Shown one piece after another: positions 1 to 6,329 of a stretch of DNA of 20,088 nt (position 1 is its first letter; the number at the start of each line of letters is the position of its first letter). Under the pieces are notes generated by a model. It was not told the DNA's origin. It was given only the letters and a program-made list of their open reading frames with translations, and made no database searches. Source of the stretch: Prevotella sp. UBA5387. GTDB lineage: Bacteria > Bacteroidota > Bacteroidia > Bacteroidales > Bacteroidaceae. Where the stretch lies: contig DHOP01000074.1 in the NCBI GenBank assembly GCA_002407775.1, forward strand, positions 1 to 20,088, read 5' to 3'. The position numbers and the translations under genes are program-made.

Positions 1-44
1 GCTTTATCCCGAACTGGGGTATTAATCGCTTCAACTTCAATTAA
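1..44 (+). CDS. 3' end of an upstream gene (partial, possible outer-membrane barrel protein)
   Basis: The first 44 bases hold an open frame reading FIPNWGINRFNFN and ending in TAA at 42-44, 21 bases before amtB. The alternating aromatic and polar residues would suit the last strand of an outer-membrane beta-barrel. It does not resemble the end of a P-II (GlnK) protein, the usual amtB partner. The gene lies mostly outside the window, so its identity is a guess. The short gap to amtB suggests co-transcription. Confidence 0.4.
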   Translation, partial: FIPNWGINRFNFN

Positions 45-65
45 AACACAGGAAAGGAAAAAGAT

Positions 66-1301
66 ATGTTAGATACAGGAAACACAGCATGGCTCACGAT
101 GGCCACGATATTAGTAATGTTTATGACTATTCCGGCGCTTGCACTCTTTTATGGAGGATTGGTAAGGTCGAAAAACTTGATAAGTATTTTGATGCCGACC
201 ATCGTCTGTACTGCAGTAGGAAGCATCCTTTGGGTTGCGGTTGGATATAGTTGGGTATTCGGCACTGGATTATCGGGATCTACATTAGGCGGATTCTTCG
301 GAGGATTTGACAAGATATTACTTCATGGCATAGGTGTCCATTCTATTATTAAGGGTGTCGGTGTGCCAGAGATCACATACGTATTGTTTCAATGTATGTT
401 TGCTGTCATTACCCCTGCATTGATCATCGGAGCGTATGCAGAACGTCTCAGATTCCCAGCATTCCTGCTTTTCACTATCCTATGGTCACTCGCTGTCTAT
501 TATCCCATAGCTCACTTCGTATGGGGCGGCGGATGGTTACAGCAGATGGGTGTCATCGATTTCGCAGGCGGTACCGTAGTTCACATCAATGCAGGTATTG
601 CAGCTCTAGTTCTTGCCATCATGCTTGGTCGTCGTTCTGACTATGATCCCAAGAGACCTGTTCCCGCACAGAATGTACCTTTTGTCTTCATTGGCACTGC
701 GATGTTATGGGTTGGATGGTTTGGATTCAATGCTGGAAGTGGACTCAGTGCCAACGGTCTCGATGCCAATGCGTTCTTGGTGACTCACCTTGCCGCTAGT
801 ACAGCAGCCATCATTTGGATGATCATTGATTGGATATGCAGTGGCAAACCAACCGTAATCGGTTTTTGTACTGGCGCAATCGCAGGATTGGCTGCCATCA
901 CTAACGCTGCAGGTAGCGTTGATGTGCTAGGAGCTTTAGCTATCGGTAGCATTTCGAGTGTTGTTTGTTATTTCATGGTTGCCATTGTAAAAAGCAAATT
1001 CGGTTATGACGATGCACTAGATGCGTTCGGTGTGCATGGCGTGGCTGGTATCATTGGAACTATTCTTACTGGTGTATTTGCAACCAAAGCCGTTACAGGT
1101 GGTGCATTCGGGGCTCTCTATGGCAACTGGCACCAACTTTGGGTTCAAGTAATAGCAACTATTTTCATCACAGCATATAGCGGTCTAGCAACATATATTC
1201 TTTATAAAGTGGTAGACAAATTGATAGGAATGCGAGTTGCTCGTAGAGTTGAAGAGGAAGGCCTCGATGTGTATGAGCACGGGGAAAGCGCTTACAACTA
1301 G
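66..1301 (+). CDS. amtB: Ammonium transporter AmtB
   Basis: This inner-membrane channel of the Amt/MEP/Rh family takes up ammonium. The 411-residue length and hydrophobic profile fit eleven helices. The family signature ALALFYGGLVRSKN lies at about residues 24-37, the entry-site region FQCMFA at 108-113, and the two pore histidines are in VVHINAG (His173) and GVHGVAG (His324). The C-terminal tail ends EHGESAYN, as expected for the P-II-interacting tail. AGGAAA-type purines precede ATG 66. Unlike many family members it shows no separate signal peptide. No glnK gene is visible on either side inside the window. The gene follows a partial frame by 21 bases and ends in a strong terminator. Family call is very secure. 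Confidence 0.96.
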   Translation: MLDTGNTAWLTMATILVMFMTIPALALFYGGLVRSKNLISILMPTIVCTAVGSILWVAVGYSWVFGTGLSGSTLGGFFGGFDKILLHGIGVHSIIKGVGVPEITYVLFQCMFAVITPALIIGAYAERLRFPAFLLFTILWSLAVYYPIAHFVWGGGWLQQMGVIDFAGGTVVHINAGIAALVLAIMLGRRSDYDPKRPVPAQNVPFVFIGTAMLWVGWFGFNAGSGLSANGLDANAFLVTHLAASTAAIIWMIIDWICSGKPTVIGFCTGAIAGLAAITNAAGSVDVLGALAIGSISSVVCYFMVAIVKSKFGYDDALDAFGVHGVAGIIGTILTGVFATKAVTGGAFGALYGNWHQLWVQVIATIFITAYSGLATYILYKVVDKLIGMRVARRVEEEGLDVYEHGESAYN

Positions 1302-1355
1302 TCGTCCCTTACATACTCTCTATGTTGATTCTTATTATCGATTTAGGGATGACTA
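1298..1355 (+). repeat. Inverted repeat over the amtB stop codon
   Basis: ACTAGTCGTCCCT at the amtB stop is matched by AGGGATGACTAGT about 30 bases later, with one mismatch. It could form a long-looped hairpin just before the compact terminator that follows. Function unknown; it may protect the transcript 3' end. Confidence 0.5.
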
Positions 1356-1363
1356 GTTACTTT

Positions 1364-1390
1364 AAAAGGAGCCTTAAGGCTCCTTTTTTT
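1364..1390 (+). terminator. Rho-independent terminator after amtB
   Basis: A perfect 10-bp stem (AAAAGGAGCC / GGCTCCTTTT) with a TTAA loop is followed by a T run ending at 1390. The A-rich left side means it could also act on the opposite strand, where the fucosidase gene ends at 1418, so it probably serves both convergent genes. Confidence 0.85.
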
Positions 1391-1417
1391 ATGATTGAAC
1401 TATGAGAATCGTATTCC

Positions 1418-2881
1418 CTATGGCATAATACCGGCATTCCGGGCTTGGCGTATCCAGAGTTCTGACATCTTTTGATGGCCGGCAGGTGTTGGATGAATGC
1501 CATCCCAAATCCAGTAACCCGGGCGGGGCTGATCAGCAATCAACGACTCGAACATCTCATCGTAAGGCAAGACAACAGCTCCGTAATCATTAGCTATATG
1601 ACGCACGACTTCCCCCATCTCATGGATCAATTGTTTACGTAAAAAGAAATCGCTCTGTTTTCCGACATTGCCCTCTTTGGCTACAAAGGGCATTCCCAAG
1701 AATATCTTTACTGATGGATTAGCGCTACGCAATTGGTCGAGTAATTGACGATACTTCTTTTCCCAAGTCGTCATATCAAAAGTCTCTGCTGTGTTGTTTT
1801 GCTTTCGGCCGATATAGGCGTTAACATCATTCGTGCCTATGAGAATAGACGCCACATCGGGATGAAGATCAAGTGCGTCTTGCTGCCATCGTTTGACCAA
1901 TTCATCAAGGCCGTCGCCACTGATTCCTCGATTATAAAACTTATAATCCATCATCGGGAAGGCGCCTTGATAATGGGCGGCACACAACATCACATAACTA
2001 TGTCCGTAGATATGATTCTGATCACCGAGACTTCGTTTGTCTGAAGGTTGCGCTCCACCATTACTTCGTCCCCAAGCGCCATCGGTAATGGAATCTCCTA
2101 TGTAAAGAACACTACTCCCTTTTTTGACAACAATCTTGAATCCTACGACCTTGTCCGTGACTTGTCGTTCTGCATTGATAAACACCCCGCCGGCAGTAGG
2201 ATTAAACTCCACCTTACTATTGTCTGCCATAGATGTGACACTTCTCACATCCAAGCCACTCAACGTGTGGATAGTAAAAGGCTTGCCATGCCAGTTGACG
2301 ACGAAGGCATAGAGGGTATCTCCTTTGCAAGTAAATCGGATATTGTTTTCCGAGGGGTGTCCTTCTACATTAGGTCCCTCGCCAAACACGGAGTAGGCAC
2401 GAGTGCCATATACCCCATCGCCATATCGTTCCAACCATTTGCCAACTCGAAGCAATACTTCCTGTTGGTCCGCAGGGATGGTACCATCGGCCATAGGAGA
2501 GACGTTCAGGCAAAGGTTGCCATTCCTACAAATATTTTCCACCAAGTTACGGATGATGCCATCGGCATTCTGGAGTTTCAAGCCCACGACATAGCCAAAC
2601 TTATTACCTATAGGATCATCGACCTGCCAATAGTTTTGTGACAACTCTTTCGGTGCCCGCGACTCACGCTCGTAGTCTTGGATAGAGCCGGCCAGATATG
2701 CATTGCTTTTCGATTGGACGCTGACATCCTTGCCCCAATGACTCGCACTGTTGTAATAATACCGAGCAATGCGGAGCTTCCATGGATCCATCGAACGGTA
2801 GTTGATGCCGTTATCAAAATAGAGTAGGTCTGGTTGGTATTTATCGATGATCTCCTCGACACGCATCTGCCACTCGTTCAT
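1418..2881 (-). CDS. Alpha-L-fucosidase (GH29) C-terminal half with SGNH/GDSL esterase domain (frameshifted gene, part 2)
   Basis: This 487-residue frame is the downstream part of a secreted glycoside hydrolase. Residues 1 to about 150 continue a GH29 barrel: PDLLYFDNG (17-25) matches the region of the GH29 catalytic nucleophile, with Asp23 as candidate. A linker or beta-sandwich stretch follows to about 255. Residues 257-487 form an SGNH hydrolase: GDSITDG (262-268, Ser264), NRGISG (Gly block), GTNDV (349-353, Asn351) and WDGIHP with Asp460 and His463. Such domains often remove acetyl groups from glycans. The frame lacks a signal peptide, and its ATG shares the ATGA with the stop of the N-terminal piece (2878-3621). 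Reading the DNA just upstream in this frame gives HPQSDAF, which looks like native protein, so the internal ATG is probably not a true start. Most likely one broken gene; a sequencing error is possible. Confidence 0.85.
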   Translation of the reverse strand: MNEWQMRVEEIIDKYQPDLLYFDNGINYRSMDPWKLRIARYYYNSASHWGKDVSVQSKSNAYLAGSIQDYERESRAPKELSQNYWQVDDPIGNKFGYVVGLKLQNADGIIRNLVENICRNGNLCLNVSPMADGTIPADQQEVLLRVGKWLERYGDGVYGTRAYSVFGEGPNVEGHPSENNIRFTCKGDTLYAFVVNWHGKPFTIHTLSGLDVRSVTSMADNSKVEFNPTAGGVFINAERQVTDKVVGFKIVVKKGSSVLYIGDSITDGAWGRSNGGAQPSDKRSLGDQNHIYGHSYVMLCAAHYQGAFPMMDYKFYNRGISGDGLDELVKRWQQDALDLHPDVASILIGTNDVNAYIGRKQNNTAETFDMTTWEKKYRQLLDQLRSANPSVKIFLGMPFVAKEGNVGKQSDFFLRKQLIHEMGEVVRHIANDYGAVVLPYDEMFESLIADQPRPGYWIWDGIHPTPAGHQKMSELWIRQARNAGIMP

Positions 2882-3621
2882 AAAGGCATCGCTTTGCGGA
2901 TGTGGTCCGTCGTCGGGTTTTCGGGTCCCATACCGGATTGGTTCTGGGGTTTCTGGGGAGGACCGTACAATCCCGCAAACTTCGGATTGAAAAGGTCTGT
3001 AGAGTCTTTGGGCATAGAGGGATACATGAAGTCCCAGTTCTCCACACGGTGATTGGACACACCAAACTTCATGCCTTCGCCACGCACGGCTTGGGCAAGT
3101 TCGCCAATCACATCGCGCTTAGGCCCCATACGTCGGGCATTCCATTTGGTAAGCTTACTATCGTACATGGCAAAGCCGTCATGATGCTCTGCCGTGGGGA
3201 TGACATAACGTGCACCCGCCTTCTTAAACAAGTCAGCCCATGCCTTGGCATCGAAATGCTCCGCACGAAACAAGGGAATGAAATCCTTGTAGCCAAACAC
3301 ATTCTGGGCTCCCCACCGTTGGCGATGAGAATCCTTTAATCCATTATACATGTGCTTGGGATACCATTCGCTCCCCGTAGCCGGAACAACATAAGGCCCC
3401 CAATGGATAAAGATGCCAAACTTAGCGTCCTTAAACCATTCCGGGGTACGATAGTTCTCACTGACAGATTCCCATGTCGCCTCATAAGGACCAGACGGAT
3501 GGGCCTCAACCTGCGTCGGCGTTACTTTCATCGTTACACGCGTCTCATGACTCTGGCCCATGGCCGATAGGCTCACGGTCACACAGCCTATGACGAGTAA
3601 TATTCTGTTTCTAAGTATCAT
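2878..3621 (-). CDS. Alpha-L-fucosidase (GH29) N-terminal half (frameshifted gene, part 1)
   Basis: This 247-residue frame carries a signal peptide (residues 1-22, probable cut after SAMG) and the front half of a GH29 alpha-L-fucosidase. Visible family motifs are KFGIFIHWG (67-75), AEHHDGFAMYDS (144-155, with the substrate-binding histidine pair) and HRVENWDF (191-198). The frame reads GPENPTTDH, then shifts into IRKAMPL and stops, while the -1 neighbour frame continues naturally as HPQSDAFMNEW into the frame at 1418-2881. One missing base near 2899-2904 would explain this. GH29 enzymes are exo-hydrolases of terminal fucose on host or plant glycans, acting in the periplasm or outside the cell. 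Alone this piece lacks the catalytic nucleophile and should be inactive. Confidence 0.85.
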   Translation of the reverse strand: MILRNRILLVIGCVTVSLSAMGQSHETRVTMKVTPTQVEAHPSGPYEATWESVSENYRTPEWFKDAKFGIFIHWGPYVVPATGSEWYPKHMYNGLKDSHRQRWGAQNVFGYKDFIPLFRAEHFDAKAWADLFKKAGARYVIPTAEHHDGFAMYDSKLTKWNARRMGPKRDVIGELAQAVRGEGMKFGVSNHRVENWDFMYPSMPKDSTDLFNPKFAGLYGPPQKPQNQSGMGPENPTTDHIRKAMPL

Positions 3622-3687
3622 GTTTTTAGTTCAAAGTTTAATGGTGGTTATCTTAAGTCCCACAAGAAGTTACAGGACTCCATGACA

Positions 3688-3695
3688 CAAATTTA
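3688..3695 (-). promoter_or_regulatory. Possible -7 element for the fucosidase gene
   Basis: Read on the minus strand this is TAAATTTG, a full match to the Bacteroidota -7 consensus TAnnTTTG, about 67 bases upstream of the fucosidase ATG. No TTTG is present at the expected -33 spacing, so support is modest in such AT-rich DNA. Confidence 0.35.
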
Positions 3696-4211
3696 CAAAA
3701 ACATTCTTGATTCTCATGCCATAGGCATAAAATAGAGATTAATCAACAAATAAATCGTTATTTAAAATTTCAACGATTATTTTAAATAATAAATTCCTTA
3801 ATTAAATTTTAAGCCGTTTTTTTAATTAACGACAAAGCCACAATATCAAAAAACCTTATATCATAAATAAAACTTCCAATCATCAAATGTAAACTCTCAC
3901 GCATTACCTCATACCTTTGAACCCAATGAAAACTATAGGCCAAAGTGGATGATGGCCTCAACGACGAAAACGGTATTGATGGAAAACATCTCCCATGTTA
4001 ATGGCTTTCCAGCTACTGAATCACTATGAATCGGAGACAATTACTGCTCCTTGACTATCACGCAATTAACCATATAAATATTCCAACAAGGTCATTCAGG
4101 TTGTCTCTTATATTTGCAGATAGAACGAATCAACTGAGTATAGCATCTTGTAGAGTGTGGAAATAGACTCGGTCGCCAACTCAAATAGTAAAAAAAATAT
4201 ACGTCTTTTTC

Positions 4212-4242
4212 TTTGACTTATGAAAACAAACTCCTATTTTTG
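4212..4242 (+). promoter_or_regulatory. Bacteroidota-type promoter of the DUF4419 gene
   Basis: TTTG at 4212-4215 and TATTTTTG at 4235-4242 match the -33 (TTTG) and -7 (TAnnTTTG) consensus with a 19-base spacer, the normal arrangement for the primary sigma factor of Bacteroidota. The start of transcription would fall near 4249, giving a leader of about 70 bases before ATG 4318. Confidence 0.65.
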
Positions 4243-4317
4243 TTATATTGTGAAGTTAATTCTATTTTAACGGAACCTTGCATCTTTACAAACCGCTAAC
4301 TTTTAAATAATAGGCCT

Positions 4318-5811
4318 ATGAAAAAGTTTATATTACTAGCCGTATTACTAACGGTGACCTTGAATAGTCTATATGCCGCTGACGCGAAGATATTACATCG
4401 TGACAAACAATCCATCACCTTTGTCGTAGACGAGAACTTGCCAAAGCCGGTAGAGAAGTTTCATAATTCCATAGGACGCGGCATTTCATACGGTGTGCTT
4501 GAAAGGTTAGACTTTACGGATCCCAAGAAGCAGTTGGTCACTTCCAGTTTTATGAACGACAGCCTCAAGTATTTGGGGCAGGATGTGTTCTTTCAAATGA
4601 TGGTCGAAGCCTTTGCCGACCATCGTTCCGTAGTGCTATCGCCGGATGTGATATGGTTACTCATCAGTCAGCAATTCAGTCATTACGTGAATAAAGATCC
4701 CGAAGCGTTGCGCGACAAACTCGTAGATCATGAAGGTAAGCTCAGTTTGGTGGTAAAAAGCGAGAAAGACCTATTGGCAAAAGATGCTGACTGGAATGCG
4801 GTGATCGACGACTTTAGCCGACAAATCAAGGCGAATACCAAGGGAAACGTGGCGGAAATGATAACCGCTAACTTCTCCACAACCCGACAAACAGAACGTT
4901 TAGCTTCAGAAATAGTGCTGATGGATGCCGTCAAACCCTATTTCGAATATATCGTTATGTACATCGCATGCGGCATTCCGTCCATCACCTTACAGGGGAC
5001 TCCTGCCGATTGGAAAGAAATTGTCGCCAAGACCCGCAAGTTGGACGCCTATGGGTTAGGCTGGTGGACGGCGGAACTCGTTCCCATACTTGACGAATTT
5101 GTGAAGGCTTCCGAAGGACATCCCGATCAAAACTTCTGGAAAGACATCGTCATGAAAGACTGTCCTGATAGACTGAGAGGTGGAGGTTGCAGCTCAGAGA
5201 AGCCCACTAACGTTGACGGATGGTTCCTTAAGTTCTTCCCCTTTGACGAAAAGGGGCGCACTCCGGCTACCATTCCTCACACTTATAAAATGCTACCTGA
5301 ACAAGTTAGTGTCGGATTTCAATATATCAAACAAGACGGCGTGACAGGAAAAACGTTGAGCAACACGCCGATGGAACTCATCGCCGGCATCGTGGGCGTT
5401 GAGGTGAATCCGGAGACGCAGGCGCTAACGCCCAAAATTGGTTGGCTGGCAGCTATCGCTAATAATGAAAACGACATGCTTGACAAGCTGAAAGTACAAG
5501 CCCAAAGTAGTTGGGGAATCAGCCTTCGAGTCAATGAAGTACCCCCAGTGCTGGAAAAAGTCGGACATATCAAAAGCCTATCATTGACCTTTACCAACAA
5601 GGTGATTATTCCTTCGTGGATGGATAAAATGACAATAGACTATTTTAAGATCAAAGGCGAGATAAGCGAAAGCGAAAAAGTAGAACTCAAAAAGAGATTC
5701 CCAAATATCATAATCGTAAACGAGAAGAAAGGATCGAAATCGGAAACCATGGAGAACCAACTCAAAGCTATTTCCGATTTAAAAGTGGTAGACAGCCCTA
5801 CTGCACCATAA
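4318..5811 (+). CDS. Exported DUF4419 domain protein
   Basis: This 497-residue protein starts with a clear signal peptide (MKKFILLAVLL..., probable cut after SLYA at residue 20). The body matches my recollection of the DUF4419 family. The recognisable blocks are MMVEAFADHRSVVLSPDVIW (approx. 98-117), the ISQQFSHYVN motif, a GLGWWTAELVPILDEF block near 243-258, and DGWFLKFFPF followed later by an NTPMELIAGIVGVE block. No biochemical function is established that I know of. The C-terminal 90 residues are less conserved and end in a charged tail. It stands alone downstream of its own promoter, transcribed away from the fucosidase. No terminator with a T run is obvious after it, but a long inverted repeat lies at 5891-5947. 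Confidence 0.85.
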   Translation: MKKFILLAVLLTVTLNSLYAADAKILHRDKQSITFVVDENLPKPVEKFHNSIGRGISYGVLERLDFTDPKKQLVTSSFMNDSLKYLGQDVFFQMMVEAFADHRSVVLSPDVIWLLISQQFSHYVNKDPEALRDKLVDHEGKLSLVVKSEKDLLAKDADWNAVIDDFSRQIKANTKGNVAEMITANFSTTRQTERLASEIVLMDAVKPYFEYIVMYIACGIPSITLQGTPADWKEIVAKTRKLDAYGLGWWTAELVPILDEFVKASEGHPDQNFWKDIVMKDCPDRLRGGGCSSEKPTNVDGWFLKFFPFDEKGRTPATIPHTYKMLPEQVSVGFQYIKQDGVTGKTLSNTPMELIAGIVGVEVNPETQALTPKIGWLAAIANNENDMLDKLKVQAQSSWGISLRVNEVPPVLEKVGHIKSLSLTFTNKVIIPSWMDKMTIDYFKIKGEISESEKVELKKRFPNIIIVNEKKGSKSETMENQLKAISDLKVVDSPTAP

Positions 5812-5890
5812 TAACGATTCCACCGCATGTCGTGTACTCAGGCATTGAGGTTAGAAAATATGGTGATAAAATATCTTGACTATACCCCTT

Positions 5891-5947
5891 CTATTTCTCG
5901 CATATTTGAAAACAAAAGGCAGACGGCTGCAAATACGCGAGAAATAG
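5891..5947. repeat. Long inverted repeat (18-bp arms, one mismatch)
   Basis: CTATTTCTCGCATATTTG (5891-5908) is the reverse complement of the right arm 5930-5947 except for one base, with a 21-base loop. It starts 79 bases after the DUF4419 stop. It could be a 3' processing or terminator hairpin, although no T run follows, or a relic of a mobile element. Confidence 0.7.
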
Positions 5948-6005
5948 GCCGATATACAACTGCTTAAGAACCAGTATCTTGTATTTATTTGACAAAAGAA
6001 GGGGT

Positions 6006-6114
6006 TGCGAAAGGATAGCTTTCGCACTGGGATTACTATGCTATCGCGTCGTCATTACTATCCAATCGCGATGCGATTACAATGCTATCGCAGTGCCAAA
6101 GGATATCTTTCGCA
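6006..6114. repeat. 109-bp palindromic intergenic repeat, copy 1
   Basis: The element begins and ends with a palindromic unit of the form TGCSAAAGG-N4-CTTTSGCA (left 6006-6026, right 6094-6114). The left and right units are also inverted copies of each other, so the whole can fold as one long hairpin. The interior repeats short motifs such as ATTACTATG, CTATCGC and GCGATGCGATT. A second copy of exactly the same length lies at 19423-19531 and a diverged one at 12412-12526. Confidence 0.75.
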
Positions 6115-6255
6115 AAAACATCTCTCATTTATGTCTCTGCCATGTCTCAAAAATGGAAGAATCACGCAGTTTCAAAAGATTCTCCGTCTCTATTTCATCG
6201 AAATAAATGATCCTGTTTTTTTAGAATATTCTTAACTATAATCCTGCTAAGTCCC

Positions 6256-6280
6256 CTCCCTCGCTACCCTGTAGAGGGAG
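6256..6280 (-). terminator. Weak hairpin downstream of the TonB-receptor gene
   Basis: CTCCCTC and GAGGGAG form a 7-bp stem with an 11-base loop, 50 bases past the minus-strand receptor stop. No T run follows on the minus strand, so termination here is uncertain. Confidence 0.3.
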
Positions 6281-6329
6281 AAGAGAGGGGCACCCAAAAA
6301 CATAGAAATATTCAGTATCCTATACCAAA

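Larger units (their letters stand above)
3622..4317. other. Long AT-rich divergent intergenic region
   Basis: About 700 bases separate the divergent fucosidase and DUF4419 genes. I see no convincing gene. The stretch 3730-3850 is very AT-rich. Small dyads occur at 3716-3728 (ATGCC-ATA-GGCAT) and at 3753-3778 (AATCGTT / AACGATT), possible operator sites. A good promoter for the rightward gene sits at 4212-4242 and a weaker -7 match for the leftward gene at 3688-3695. Confidence 0.6.
5812..6329. other. Gene-free region with repeats
   Basis: About 520 bases between the DUF4419 gene and the convergent TonB-receptor gene. It holds the inverted repeat 5891-5947, the 109-bp palindromic repeat 6006-6114, and a smaller GC-rich dyad at 6256-6280 (CTCCCTC / GAGGGAG). 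Open frames across the repeat are explained by its base composition and are not called. Confidence 0.6.

Noticed and set aside
2048..2641. 197-codon plus-strand frame opposite the fucosidase gene
   Set aside because: It is antisense to well-conserved GH29/SGNH sequence and shows no family features; a shadow of the coding strand.
6000..6125. CRISPR-like array, because of repeated short motifs
   Set aside because: No regular repeat-spacer spacing; the repetition is palindromic and confined to 109 bp.
5979..6235. Two overlapping 75-codon frames over the palindromic repeat
   Set aside because: The frames are produced by the repeat sequence; no ribosome site or protein-like pattern outside it.
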